Source: Cupriavidus yeoncheonensis (GTDB lineage: Bacteria; Pseudomonadota; Gammaproteobacteria; Burkholderiales; Burkholderiaceae). Taken from it: 64,000 bases of DNA. The position numbers and the translations under genes are program-made. Below are positions 14,904 through 24,078 of the stretch, one piece after another (the first letter of the stretch is position 1; each line of letters opens with the position of its first letter). The stretch is taken from assembly GCF_905397275.1 (NCBI RefSeq), contig NZ_CAJPUY010000001.1:248001-312000 (forward strand), in the 5' to 3' direction. A model generated the notes under the pieces. That model had not been told where the DNA came from, made no database searches, and worked only from the letters and a program-made list of their open reading frames with translations.

Positions 14904-15323
14904 ATGGAGCAGACGCTAACGATCGGCAAGCTGGCCAAGGCGGCTGGTGTTGGCGTGGAGACGGTGCGCTACTACCAGCGGTGCGGGCTGCTACCGGTGC
15001 CGGAGCGTGCCTATGGGGCCATTCGGCATTATTCGCAACAGAGCTTGCAGCGCCTTCATTTCATTCGCCGGGCTCAGTCGCTCGGGTTCACCCTGGATGA
15101 AGTCCGGGTACTGCTGCGACAGAACGATGGTGGCTCGTGCAGCACGGCCCGCGCACTGGCCGAACAAAAGCTTGGTCTTGTGGAGCAGCGACTGAAGGAT
15201 TTGCGGCGGTTGCAGGCGGAACTGGAACATCTCATCGGGCAATGCCACACCCATGGCAATGAGGCTTCTTGCCCCTTGATTGATGCTTTGTCCGTCAGTA
15301 TGAAATTCGAGAATGAAGCTTGA
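14904..15323 (+). CDS. merR: MerR-family regulator with Hg(II)-type cysteines
   Basis: This 139-residue activator-repressor has an N-terminal winged helix (LTIGKLAKAAGVGVETVRYYQR), the wing HYSQQSLQRLHFIRRAQSLGFTL, and a long dimerisation helix. Cys79, Cys114 and Cys123 keep exactly the 35- and 9-residue spacings of the mercury ligands Cys82, Cys117 and Cys126 of Tn501 MerR, in similar contexts (GGSCS, GQCHTHG, ASCPLI). The gene is divergent from the GDCCVFCSYGT gene and overlaps its promoter. No merT, merP or merA is present nearby, so this is a stand-alone mercury or thiophilic-metal sensor. Confidence 0.88.
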   Translation: MEQTLTIGKLAKAAGVGVETVRYYQRCGLLPVPERAYGAIRHYSQQSLQRLHFIRRAQSLGFTLDEVRVLLRQNDGGSCSTARALAEQKLGLVEQRLKDLRRLQAELEHLIGQCHTHGNEASCPLIDALSVSMKFENEA

Positions 15324-15709
15324 CCTGGTGTGCTGCGTGGCGATGACCTTGCTGTGCATGCAACGTCGCGGAGGTCAGCGGTAACCGGTAACCGCGAAAG
15401 GACACTTCGCACCCTCGCAAATCAATGAAGAAGGGTGCCCGAAGAACTCGACACCCAGGATCGTGCGCCGTCCGACAAAAAAAGCCCGCACGAGGCGGGC
15501 GGCAGGGATTTGCCGAGAGGGGCCACCTCACGACCGCTTCATTTTCTCCGGCATGTGCGTTTAATGACACCCCCATTTGGGAGTTTCAATGAATCGCGTG
15601 TGCACCGCTGTAGGAAAGCGCCTCACCGCTGCAGAACACCTGTCCTACATCCTCCCGAAAATCCACTGCATATGCTGGAAAGAGGACGAGGATCAGACAG
15701 GAGCGTCTT
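15324..15709. other. Gene-free stretch with a minus-oriented hairpin
   Basis: I see no supported gene. A GCACCCT / AGGGTGC dyad (15409-15415, 15432-15438) may end merR transcription. GCCCGC / GCGGGC (15484-15489, 15495-15500) next to a run of A (15477-15483) would be a terminator for minus-strand transcription, but no minus gene feeds it. Confidence 0.5.
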
Positions 15710-15907
15710 ATGAAAACCATTCTTGTGCTGCTTACCGCTTTCACAGCATTGCTCAGTGGCTGCGTTGTAGCTCCCGACCGGGATGGGCACCGAGACGGCG
15801 GATACTATAGTGGCGATGGTCGATACCACGATCACGATCACGGAAATCGGGACGACCATCGGGACTACGGTGACAGGGACCGGTGGCAGGGCGGACCTAG
15901 GTATTAG
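15710..15907 (+). CDS. Small His/Asp-rich lipoprotein
   Basis: The 65-residue product begins MKTILVLLTAFTALLSGC, a lipoprotein signal peptide with lipobox LSGC, so Cys18 would be lipidated. The mature part is almost entirely polar, with HRDGG, HDHDHGN, DDHRDYGDRDR repeats. That His/Asp pattern suggests divalent-metal binding or a disordered periplasmic tail. CAGGAG lies upstream as ribosome site. The nearby metal-type regulator makes a metal link attractive, but there is no direct evidence of shared regulation. Confidence 0.72.
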   Translation: MKTILVLLTAFTALLSGCVVAPDRDGHRDGGYYSGDGRYHDHDHGNRDDHRDYGDRDRWQGGPRY

Positions 15908-15939
15908 CGCAGCAGCGTATCGCCTGACAATCGCACCAC

Positions 15940-16302
15940 CTAGCGCCCGCGGGCAGGCATTGCCTTGATGGTCATCGTGCCGTCCTTCTGGACATCCGCG
16001 CGGGCGAGTGCATCGAGAGGAATCGTCCTGGTTGGCATTTTCGGCACGACGATCACCGCATCGCCGCGGAGATTCCTCACCCAGCAACCCGTGTCCCAGG
16101 CACCGTGGTATGCCGCGTAGAAGCGCATATGGTCGGCGCCGACCAAAGGCAGGTCGCACTTCTTGTGCAGGTATAGCACCGTGGGGAACGGGGTCCGGAC
16201 CGTTTCCCCGACCCTCATATCATCGAACGGATACACATAGGCGTCCTCGGCGCCTGCGGATGTGGCCGCGGCGAGTGCCGCGATCCAAACCAGCTTTTTC
16301 AT
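15940..16302 (-). CDS. Exported hypothetical protein
   Basis: The start is ATG 16302 (MKKLVWIAALAAATSAGA), a clear Sec signal peptide probably cut after AGA; ATG 16314 would add only MVIA. The 120-residue product has two cysteines (KKCDLPLV and TGCWVRN) that could form a periplasmic disulfide, and a C-terminal strand pair (VIVVPKMPTRTIPLDAL, GTMTIKAMP). No family is recognised. Confidence 0.65.
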   Translation of the reverse strand: MKKLVWIAALAAATSAGAEDAYVYPFDDMRVGETVRTPFPTVLYLHKKCDLPLVGADHMRFYAAYHGAWDTGCWVRNLRGDAVIVVPKMPTRTIPLDALARADVQKDGTMTIKAMPARGR

Positions 16303-16560
16303 AGCGATCACCATCGACTGACGAAGGCGGGTAGATGACCCCGGCGCGGCGCTTCGCGAGATATTCGACGGCCTGCGCGCTCCCCGCGGTGGGTGCCGGT
16401 GCCATAACGTCGATATCGAGGCCCGTACGGCGGGACCCGTCTGGCGGAAATTGTACGTCGCCCTGGCGCGCAGGGTCCGGCGACAGGCGCCGGTTATGTT
16501 CGCCAGCCGCCATACCGGGCGTCGTCCTGTCCTTACAGCTTCCCTGAAGCGGCCCAGCCG

Positions 16561-16785
16561 TCACCCTTGGACGTCGGGCGTGTCCTGGCCAAACGAATTC
16601 CTCTCATGGATCTGTCCATCCCGGCCGTGGATCAGGAGCTCGACCTTTGCCCGTTTTGCCTTTTCCGTGCCGGTTGCGATGGCGTGTTGCTGACAGGTGA
16701 AACGCTGCTCGTTTCCGGATCCGCCTTCGAGCTGGACAGCCCAGCCATTGTAGGTAGGCACGACGTGGATGTTCTTGCTGGCCAT
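16561..16785 (-). CDS. DUF2188 domain protein
   Basis: ATG 16785 is preceded by AAAGGAGA. The 74-residue product is a typical small DUF2188 protein: NIHVVPTYNGWAVQLEGG, AIATGTEKAKRAKVELLIHGRDGQIHERNSFG. Function of the family is unknown; members are small cytoplasmic proteins. It is a diverged relative of the product at 14259-14501. Confidence 0.75.
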   Translation of the reverse strand: MASKNIHVVPTYNGWAVQLEGGSGNEQRFTCQQHAIATGTEKAKRAKVELLIHGRDGQIHERNSFGQDTPDVQG

Positions 16786-17034
16786 GGCTGTCTCCTTTAG
16801 TCCGTGGAGATAGTGTCGGCCCTGGAACACCGCGCTGGTATCGGTCGCCGTCCGACAAGCGGACGCGGGGGCTAAAGCCACGTGAGCGACTCACCAACGT
16901 GCATGGGGCGCAAATGGGGTTTATCGGGTTTATCCCGACTGTCCCGAACCGCAAAGCGGATGTCACCTGGGATCAAATGGGTTTGCGCCGGTTTTCCATA
17001 CTGACGTGGTAACAAACTCGCTCCCATCACCATC

Positions 17035-17211
17035 ATGCTTGCCGTTGCTATCTGGCTGCTTTGTTCTTTCGCGATTGGCCTGCTCGCCCACATTCTGGGT
17101 CGCTCCGTTGCGGTCTGGCTGGCCTTTTCGATGGTCTTCACGCCGTCCCTCGGGCTGATCGCAATGGCCGTCCTGGGGAAGAAAGTCAAGGCACAGCAGC
17201 TGTCGATCTGA
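17035..17211 (+). CDS. Small membrane protein, 58 aa
   Basis: ATG 17035 opens a 58-residue frame whose product is almost entirely two membrane helices: LAVAIWLLCSFAIGLLAHIL and VAVWLAFSMVFTPSLGLIAM, followed by a basic tail GKKVKAQ. This charge layout (positive inside) supports a real inner-membrane protein. The ribosome site is weak and no upstream start is in frame (stop at 17002). No family is recognised. Confidence 0.5.
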   Translation: MLAVAIWLLCSFAIGLLAHILGRSVAVWLAFSMVFTPSLGLIAMAVLGKKVKAQQLSI

Positions 17212-17335
17212 AGCACGCAGGCGCCGGCTCGCCGCGGTCCCTTTCCGCAGTCGGAGCAGGATGCCGGAGTCGCCTTCAGCGCCCCCGGTGGTCAGGATCT
17301 TCATGCTACGATGCCTCGGACACCGGGAGGCCGCC

Positions 17336-17542
17336 ATGGAATTTCGATACAAGAGCCGGGAAATCTCGATTCAGCCGATCAAGGCACCCGACGGGCAATG
17401 GGACTGGTCGTTTGTCATCCGTGGACACGGGCATCGACATAACGCCGGGGCGCTCGCGGCATCGGAAGACGGCGCGATCGAAGCCGCCTACACAGCCGCG
17501 AAGCACGAGATCGACCACATCTCCGGCGACGCCAACGACTAG
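17336..17542 (+). CDS. Small hypothetical protein, 68 aa
   Basis: The start is ATG 17336 with GGGAGG 5 bases upstream; the in-frame extension to 17261 has no ribosome site. The product (MEFRYKSREISIQPIKAP, GHRHNAGALAASEDGAIEAAYTAAKHEID) looks like a short beta-alpha fold with a helical end. No known domain. It converges on the five-gene operon that ends at 17560. Confidence 0.6.
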   Translation: MEFRYKSREISIQPIKAPDGQWDWSFVIRGHGHRHNAGALAASEDGAIEAAYTAAKHEIDHISGDAND

Positions 17543-17559
17543 CCGCCAGCTCCGCGGCA

Positions 17560-18993
17560 CTACCTCTTCATTTCACTCACGCGCAAGCGCACCGCCGGGT
17601 CTCCGAGCACCACGTAGTTGCGTGCATCGTCCCGCGCGATCCATCGCAGCGCCAGTTCCGTTTCCGCGACCTCCGCGCCTGCGCTGCGATCGCGCAGCAA
17701 GTCGGCCAGTTCGGTGCTGAGCGCTGCCCAGCGGATATTGAAGCGGTCGGTGGCCTGGCCCACGCGTTGGCCGCGCAACAGGCTGCCCATTACGTCGCGA
17801 AAGCCCTGGGTTTGCGGATCGGCGCGCTCGGACTGGAAGCTGTAGGCCCACGCCCGGTCGACATGGCCGAGGACGGCCAGCGCGCCGCCATTCGGGTGGG
17901 CGAGCAGGCGCTGCGGCAGGCGGGCCGTGAACGGGCAGGGGGCGATACGGTTGCTGTTTCCGCCGGGCGCGCTGAAATTGTCCAGCTCGGGCGCACCCGC
18001 GCCGAAGCACGCAAAGCAGAAATGGATCAGTCCGTGGCATCGCGCGTCGGCGGGGATGTCGCTGGCGGCAAACCAGTGGCTGTCATCGATGGCGCCATAG
18101 CCAGGCCAGTCCTGGCAGACCAGCGCGCCTTGCAGATCGGCAATCCGGTTGTCGTCGGCGCGCAGGCACATGCCGTGTGATCCGGTCAGCAAGACGGCAG
18201 GTGGGCCGTCGGGTCCGTCGCCGCGCAACAGGCCGGACAGCGCAGCCTTGGTCGCCGCATCGCCCAGCAAGGCCTGCATGGCAAAGCCTTGCCGTTCGCC
18301 AAGCGGCCTGATCTGCCCGGCGCCCATGGCGAGCGGCGTGGCAAGCTGGCGCGTCAGCATCTGCGTGGCACGGTCGAAGTCGTGGCAGGTGGCGAAGAGC
18401 GCGACGTTGCGGCGAGACGGCACGGCCGGGACACTTTCGTAGGCGACGACGCTGTCGGCATAGCGCCGGTAGTCTTCCAGCTCGGCGAAATCCAGCCTCC
18501 CGACTGCCCAGTAGAGGTCCAGCGTGTACTGGAACGCGAACGGGATCTTGCCGGGCGGGCCGATCAGGGCCAGGTAATACGGCACGCCAAGGGCCGGGTC
18601 GACGACGTTCAGCGATACCTTGTGCCGCGCCAGCCAGGTCGCGGCGGTGTCGCCGGGCAGGCACCCATCCTGGCCCTGGAAGATCTTGATCTCGCCTGCT
18701 TCGGCGCGCCTTCGTTCGATCAGTGGAGACAATGCTTCCAGGTAAGGCGCCGGATCCGTGTCCGCGGCAAACAGCAGACCCCAGCCCGCTTCCGCGAGAT
18801 TGTCGGCATCCACGTCGCCCATGACCGCATATGTATCGACCTGGCGTGCCTTTTCCGCGGCGCGCTCGGGGGCGCGGCGGCCGGCTTGTTCGCGCGTGCA
18901 GAAGGCGTTGATGCCGGCTTCGTCGAGATCCGGCAGCGGCTGTCCGGTGTCGGCATGCACGCCCAGCGCAATAGGCAGGGAAGCGTCGCTCAT
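17560..18993 (-). CDS. Caspase-like (gingipain/CHAT-type) cysteine peptidase
   Basis: ATG 18993 overlaps the stop of the hydrolase gene by 4 bases. The 477-residue product has a caspase-fold pattern: VALFATCHDFDRAT at about 197-210, VLLTGSHGM with candidate catalytic His273, and HGLIHFCFACFGAG with candidate catalytic Cys329, each after a hydrophobic strand. This His-Cys order and spacing fit clan CD peptidases such as C25 or CHAT. Parts before residue 190 (YLALIGPPGKIPFAFQYTLDL) may be a pro- or recognition domain. It is the last gene of the operon and probably the protease effector activated by the CHAT/STAND partners. Family assignment rests on motif reading only. Confidence 0.7.
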   Translation of the reverse strand: MSDASLPIALGVHADTGQPLPDLDEAGINAFCTREQAGRRAPERAAEKARQVDTYAVMGDVDADNLAEAGWGLLFAADTDPAPYLEALSPLIERRRAEAGEIKIFQGQDGCLPGDTAATWLARHKVSLNVVDPALGVPYYLALIGPPGKIPFAFQYTLDLYWAVGRLDFAELEDYRRYADSVVAYESVPAVPSRRNVALFATCHDFDRATQMLTRQLATPLAMGAGQIRPLGERQGFAMQALLGDAATKAALSGLLRGDGPDGPPAVLLTGSHGMCLRADDNRIADLQGALVCQDWPGYGAIDDSHWFAASDIPADARCHGLIHFCFACFGAGAPELDNFSAPGGNSNRIAPCPFTARLPQRLLAHPNGGALAVLGHVDRAWAYSFQSERADPQTQGFRDVMGSLLRGQRVGQATDRFNIRWAALSTELADLLRDRSAGAEVAETELALRWIARDDARNYVVLGDPAVRLRVSEMKR

Positions 18994-20336
18994 GGCGCCT
19001 CCGCGGCGCTTGCCTGCGCGGCCTGCCAGATCAGGTGCGCGACCTGCGGCCCGCTGATGTCGTTGTGCGCGCCGGAGACTCCGGACTTGTGGCAGATATA
19101 GGCGCTGGCCTCGACGTTCAGCACGCGTGCGCCGGGCATGGTGTAGCCCCCGTCGATATCGAGCATGGCGATGTCGGCCGCGGTGTCCACGCCCTGGATG
19201 CCGAAAGCGCCGATCGCGCCGAACGTGGGATAGGTCGTTGCCGCGTCGAATGCCACCTGTCCCGCCACGCCAGCGGCCCACGGATAAAGCTCGCACACGG
19301 CGGTGTCGTGCCGGGAGCGGGTCACGACCAGCGGCCCGTGGAGCTTGCCGTCCGGCAGCAGGCGATGGCAATAACCCGCCGAGTCCGGCCGTACCGGAAT
19401 CGAAGGCGCATAGGCCCACAGTGACATGGCGCCCTGCACGAGCACGCACGAATCCACCGGCCGGCGCAGCGCGGCGGTGCCGCCGGGCCCGCCCAGGGCG
19501 GCCGACATGACGATGCAGCCGAAGCTGTGGCCCATCAGGTGCACGCGGGCATCGGGCAGGGTGTCGAGCAGGCGGTTGATTAGGGCGTGGACGTCTTGTT
19601 CGCCTACCGCCTGCGCGCGTTTCTTCATGGTCCAGAAGGAGAGCTGGCGCAGCGGCGCGAGGATGCCGCCCAGCGAAGGCGCGCCGAAGGCGGCGCCGAG
19701 CTGGCTCGCCTCGGCGAATGACGCGTCGGGGTCGAACGGCAGGCGGTCGGCGCCGGCATCGCCATCCGTGCCGCCCGCGCCCAGTGCCAGCGCCTGATCG
19801 AGTTGCACATAGGCCTGCCGGACCTCGGGCGGCAGCCTTGTCGCATCGGCCCCGGTGCGCGCGGCTTCGACGATGACAGCGAGCGCGTCGCGCACTTGCG
19901 GCGTGTCGCCGAGCCGCTGCGCGTAGGCATCGATCATTGCGTCTTTGCCGGCGTGCGCGGGGGGCGCGAAGCTCGCGGTATCGCCCATTTCTTCATCGCC
20001 CCAGGGCAGGCTTGGCCAGTGCACGCCGATATGGGCCGGCGCAAAGCCGGGCCGCAGCGTGCGCATTTCCTGCTCATCCACGGCGCAGGCGCTGAACGCC
20101 CCGATCCAGCGGTCGTACTGGCTGCGCGCGGCCGGGATGTCGCCTTGCCAGCCGTGGCTCCACAGGAAGATGTCGGTTGGCGCGGGCCCGTCGCGCCATT
20201 GGGCCAGCAGGCGGTCGGACAGGCGGCCGGGCTGCCCGCCGGCGGCATCGGGGTCGTCGTTGCGCTCTTTGCCGTCGGCGTCCAGCGCGATCAGCGCGTA
20301 CGTGGTGCCGGTGGCGGCGATGGTCTGGAACGGCAT
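18990..20336 (-). CDS. Alpha/beta hydrolase (lipase/esterase-like)
   Basis: This 448-residue protein shows an alpha/beta hydrolase core: strand TDIFLWSHGWQGD with an oxyanion-type HG (residues 55-66), and the nucleophile elbow VHLMGHSFG with Ser271. Later acidic and His residues suitable for a triad occur (RSRHDTAV, GAHNDI). A long insertion between these (residues 90-240) may form a lid. No signal peptide is seen, so it acts in the cytoplasm. It lies 27 bases after the STAND-WD40 gene and overlaps the peptidase gene. In this context it may attack membrane lipid or another ester when triggered. Confidence 0.75.
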   Translation of the reverse strand: MPFQTIAATGTTYALIALDADGKERNDDPDAAGGQPGRLSDRLLAQWRDGPAPTDIFLWSHGWQGDIPAARSQYDRWIGAFSACAVDEQEMRTLRPGFAPAHIGVHWPSLPWGDEEMGDTASFAPPAHAGKDAMIDAYAQRLGDTPQVRDALAVIVEAARTGADATRLPPEVRQAYVQLDQALALGAGGTDGDAGADRLPFDPDASFAEASQLGAAFGAPSLGGILAPLRQLSFWTMKKRAQAVGEQDVHALINRLLDTLPDARVHLMGHSFGCIVMSAALGGPGGTAALRRPVDSCVLVQGAMSLWAYAPSIPVRPDSAGYCHRLLPDGKLHGPLVVTRSRHDTAVCELYPWAAGVAGQVAFDAATTYPTFGAIGAFGIQGVDTAADIAMLDIDGGYTMPGARVLNVEASAYICHKSGVSGAHNDISGPQVAHLIWQAAQASAAEAP

Positions 20337-20363
20337 GGCGGGCCTCCTCTTGATTGCACGGGA

Positions 20364-23300
20364 TCAGCGTGTCTCGCAGGCATCCGGCTGCGGCGTGTCG
20401 GCCTTGAAATAATCGGCCTTCTGCCGCGCCGTGAAGCCGCCGCCGACGATCGCGCAGGCCTGCCGGCGCCACGCGTCAAGATCGAGATCCCAGACCGCGG
20501 CGACTTCAGTGCCGGCGGCATAGAGCCAGCGACCGTCGTCGCTGACGGAAAGCTGGGCGACGGGCTGGCGCGGGTCGTGGTACAGCGCCTGGGGAAACGG
20601 CAGCGGACGGTCGGCCTGGCTGTCGAGCAGGAACAGGTTGCCGTGGTCGTCGCCGGCCACGACGAACGGTGCATCGGGCACGGCAAGCGAGGTAATGACC
20701 CCGGATGCGTCCTGCTTGAGGAGGACGGGTGCACCCGCTGTCCTGGCGGGGGCCGACGGCGCCTCGCCCAGCGCCAGCCGGAAGACTTTGCCGAGGTAGT
20801 TGCCCGCGACCAGCGTATCGCCCTGGCGGTTGAAGGCCAGGCTCGTGATCTGGCCGCGGGGCAGGTCACGGAACTGGAGCACCTGCGTGGCCCGTGCGCT
20901 GGCGCAATCGGGGCCGGAGGTCTCGATGCGCCACAGGCTGAGCCGGTCGTCGTCGGAAACGGCCAGTTCGCTGCTGCCCGGGCGGAACACGGCATTGGTG
21001 GCGCGGGCGAGATCGTCGGGCAGCGCCACCTGGCAAGGCGCTGGCGCTGTTGCGCCGGCCTTGCCTGCCGGGGGGACGCGCCACATCTGCAGGCGACGGC
21101 CGTTGCCGGCGTCGCCGGAGCGGATCGCGAGCAGGTCGGCGCCCGTGCTGAGCGCAAGGCGGGCCTGGCTGCCAGCCTTCGCATCGGGCAGGGCGATGCC
21201 GTTGCCGTCGGTGCCCATGATCCATACATTGCCGCCTGCATCGGCCAGCGCCAGGCGCTGCGCGCCGCGCGCCCATGCCAGTGCGATGACGGGTGCCTCG
21301 AACTGCCCGGGCAGGCGGTGCACGGCGGGTTGTGCGCCTTCGGGCTGAAGCATCGTCAGGCCCTGGCCGTCACTGGCCGCGGCTTGCGCAGGGGAGCTGC
21401 CGCCCAGGGCGAGCAGTTGCGGGGGAACGTTGTCCTGCTTGCGCGCCACAATGCGCGCGACGGGGTTGCGCGGGGTGTCCACGCGCATCTGCAGCAGCTC
21501 GCCCTGTTCAGTGGATACCAGCAGTTGCTGGTGTCCACCCGGCGCCAGGCCGGTGATCTGGGTGGGCAGGTCGATCAGCTCGTTGCGCACGACCTGCATG
21601 CCCTCGGGGTCGAGCTGCCATTTGATGACGCGCCCATCCCAACCGCCGGAAAGCAGTTGCCGCGCATCCGTAAAGACCAGCCGCACGACGGCATCGTCAT
21701 GGCCGGACAGCGGGCGCGGCCAGCGCCCCCCGTCCGCTGCGCGCCAGACATCGATACGGCCGCCGCGCGTGCCGGCCACGACCAGGCTGCCGTCAGGGCT
21801 GACCGCCACGCCGTGGTAACCGGAGAACCAGTCGGTGTTTCCCGGCGGGGAAGGCAGTTCCTGCGCCGGCCCGGCGAGCAGCGCCGGGCCGGTCGCCGAA
21901 TTCTCCGGCAGGTGCCAGAGCCGCGCCTTGCCATCGCGCGATACCGTGGCGAGCTGGCGGCCGTTGTCGAACAGTGCCAGCCCTGTGACGCGCATGGCGT
22001 GCGCGCGGCCGGTTGCCACCGGCTGCTGCCAGTTGCCGCCCGCGCGGGCCAGGTCCCATATGACCACACGCCCGCCTTCGAAGCCGGCCACCAGCCGGCG
22101 GCCGTCGCTGGCCAGCGCGGAAACCGGACCCCAGCCGCTCTCGGGACGCGCGCCGGGCGGCAGTGCGAGCCGCGTGGCCCGGCCCGGCTGCGCAATGCTC
22201 CACAGGGCTACGCTGCCGTCCTGCCCGCCCGTGGCAAGCGTGCCCGCGCCCGCCAGTGCGAAAGCACGCACGCCCTGCGGATGCTGGTTGCGCAGTTGCG
22301 TTTCGTCGAGGCTGGCGCGGCGCGCGCCCGGCGCCAGTTCCGATATCTCGATGGCCCAGTGCCCGGCGTCCAGGCGCGCCGTGACGCGGTGCGTGGCATC
22401 GGCCTGGACTTCGGTCATGCGGCCGTCGGCGCGGGCCAGGTAGGCCTCGATGTGGCGTGCGCGGTGCAGCGTGCCAAGCAGCGGGCGACGGAAGTCGAAG
22501 GCATTGTCGGGGCGTTCGTGCCCGTGCTGGCCGCGCGTGCCTTCCACCGCGGCCACCAATGCCGCGTCCGGTGCCGGGCGGGAGTTAAGCAGGGAAAACA
22601 GCGCGTTCTGGCGCGCAAGATCCTGCTTGGTCGCGCGCAACTGCCAGGCGGACAGCACGAAGCCGATCAGGAACAGCAGCGTGACCAGGCCCAGCGCATA
22701 GCCCAATATGCGCCATCTGCGCGCGCGGGCGCGCGACTCGCGGTGGCGCCGGTATGCGGCCAGGAAGCGGTTCTCGGCTTCGCTGTGCATGTCTTCCGGT
22801 TCGAGCAGGGTATCGTCCAGTTCTTCGGTGGAAGTGAGCTTGCCGAATACGCCGGGGTTCTCGCCCGATAGCGCCCATGCGCGCGCAAGCTGCTTCCAGT
22901 GCGGCAGGTACTGCGCCCGCCATTTGGCATTGCTGGCGCGCAGCGGCTCGGTCAGCCGGTCGTGCGTGAGTTCATACCATTGCGCATCCTGCCGGCTCTG
23001 CGCACGCACGAGGTGGTATTGCTGCAGCACGCCAAGTTCCGCCGCGGTTGGCGCTGCGCGCACGCCGGCGTCGAGGGTGGCCTGCGCGCGCATATTGGCG
23101 GCCGTGATCAGGCGGCTCTCGATCCATTCGCGCACCACGCGCTGCCGCGCACGGGTCGGCGCTGCGGCGTCCAGGGCCAGGTTGCAGTACGACGCCAGCG
23201 CGGCGCCGGTGTCGAGCCGCAGTACCTGGTCGAGCGTGATGGTGGCACCCGCGGGCGGCGTGCCGGCGTCGCCGAAGCATTGCCGCCACAGGCTCAGGCC

Positions 23301-24077
23301 CACCACCTGCAACTGGACCGGTTCGACAAAGCGCCCCTCGCGCATGACCGCCTGCCCGTTCGCGTCGCGTGTACGGATCTGCGCGAGGTCATGCACCAGC
23401 CGTTGCGCCGCGTCTTCGCGGAAATCCACGCCCACGGCCGCGGCGGGGCCGGTCAGGGCTTGCAGCGCCTGCTCGCTCGTCAGCAGGTCGATGCGCATGG
23501 TGTTGGTGAGCCGTGTCGGTACCAGGTCCCGGTAGGCGTCGAGCCACGAGAAATATTCCTCGCGCATCGATACCAGTGCCCACACCGGGCTGGGGCCGAG
23601 GTCGAGCACATCGCCCAGCTGGGTGAAGAACTGGCGCTTCTGCGCGATGTCGTCGCTGTCCAGCGTGAAGATCTCCTCGAACTGGTCCAGCACGATCATC
23701 AGCCGCCGTGGCTTCGCGTCCGTGGGCTGGTCCAGCATGCGGGACAGGCACGACAGCAACGTGTCGTTCTCGCGCGGCTTGATGCCGGTACGCGCGGCCC
23801 AGCAATGCAGCACGCTCGAGACGTAGCGATTGGCGCCGCCGTAGGGCGCGCTGACGCGCGCGGTGGGCAACACGTCGAAGCGGTCGGCCACGCGCGGGCG
23901 CAATCCGGCTTCGATCAACGAAGTCTTTCCCGCGCCCGAAGGCGAGTACAGCAGCACGATGCGGTCGGCAATCAGCCGGTCGCGCAGTTCTTGGATCTCG
24001 GCATCGCGGCCGAAGATCGGGTCGGTTTCGTCAAGCGGCGTCGGGCCGATGTACGGGCCGGGGCTGGCGTGCGCCAT
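20364..24077 (-). CDS. STAND NTPase with transmembrane segment and WD40 repeats
   Basis: I start at ATG 24077, one base after the CHAT gene stop; the longer frame overlaps that gene. The 1237-residue product opens with PYIGPTPLDETDPIFGRDAEI, a STAND entry motif. Walker A is SPSGAGKTSL (45-54) and Walker B RLMIVLDQFEE (125-135). A helical arm ends in HDRLTEPLR (about 372-380). One membrane helix lies at 457-479. From about 640 to 1230 there are many WD40-type units (LATGGQDGSVALWS, VAGFEGGRVVIWDLA, LATVSRDGKARLWHL). STAND proteins oligomerise on sensing a trigger through their repeats. Here it would be the sensor and switch of the operon, anchored in the inner membrane. Confidence 0.88.
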   Translation of the reverse strand: MAHASPGPYIGPTPLDETDPIFGRDAEIQELRDRLIADRIVLLYSPSGAGKTSLIEAGLRPRVADRFDVLPTARVSAPYGGANRYVSSVLHCWAARTGIKPRENDTLLSCLSRMLDQPTDAKPRRLMIVLDQFEEIFTLDSDDIAQKRQFFTQLGDVLDLGPSPVWALVSMREEYFSWLDAYRDLVPTRLTNTMRIDLLTSEQALQALTGPAAAVGVDFREDAAQRLVHDLAQIRTRDANGQAVMREGRFVEPVQLQVVGLSLWRQCFGDAGTPPAGATITLDQVLRLDTGAALASYCNLALDAAAPTRARQRVVREWIESRLITAANMRAQATLDAGVRAAPTAAELGVLQQYHLVRAQSRQDAQWYELTHDRLTEPLRASNAKWRAQYLPHWKQLARAWALSGENPGVFGKLTSTEELDDTLLEPEDMHSEAENRFLAAYRRHRESRARARRWRILGYALGLVTLLFLIGFVLSAWQLRATKQDLARQNALFSLLNSRPAPDAALVAAVEGTRGQHGHERPDNAFDFRRPLLGTLHRARHIEAYLARADGRMTEVQADATHRVTARLDAGHWAIEISELAPGARRASLDETQLRNQHPQGVRAFALAGAGTLATGGQDGSVALWSIAQPGRATRLALPPGARPESGWGPVSALASDGRRLVAGFEGGRVVIWDLARAGGNWQQPVATGRAHAMRVTGLALFDNGRQLATVSRDGKARLWHLPENSATGPALLAGPAQELPSPPGNTDWFSGYHGVAVSPDGSLVVAGTRGGRIDVWRAADGGRWPRPLSGHDDAVVRLVFTDARQLLSGGWDGRVIKWQLDPEGMQVVRNELIDLPTQITGLAPGGHQQLLVSTEQGELLQMRVDTPRNPVARIVARKQDNVPPQLLALGGSSPAQAAASDGQGLTMLQPEGAQPAVHRLPGQFEAPVIALAWARGAQRLALADAGGNVWIMGTDGNGIALPDAKAGSQARLALSTGADLLAIRSGDAGNGRRLQMWRVPPAGKAGATAPAPCQVALPDDLARATNAVFRPGSSELAVSDDDRLSLWRIETSGPDCASARATQVLQFRDLPRGQITSLAFNRQGDTLVAGNYLGKVFRLALGEAPSAPARTAGAPVLLKQDASGVITSLAVPDAPFVVAGDDHGNLFLLDSQADRPLPFPQALYHDPRQPVAQLSVSDDGRWLYAAGTEVAAVWDLDLDAWRRQACAIVGGGFTARQKADYFKADTPQPDACETR

Positions 24078-24078
24078 G

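Noticed and set aside
19803-22871. 1022-residue plus-strand frame opposite the STAND-WD40 gene
   Set aside because: It lies opposite a gene with clear Walker and WD40 motifs, has Arg/Gly-rich low-complexity composition and no ribosome site; it is a GC-bias shadow.
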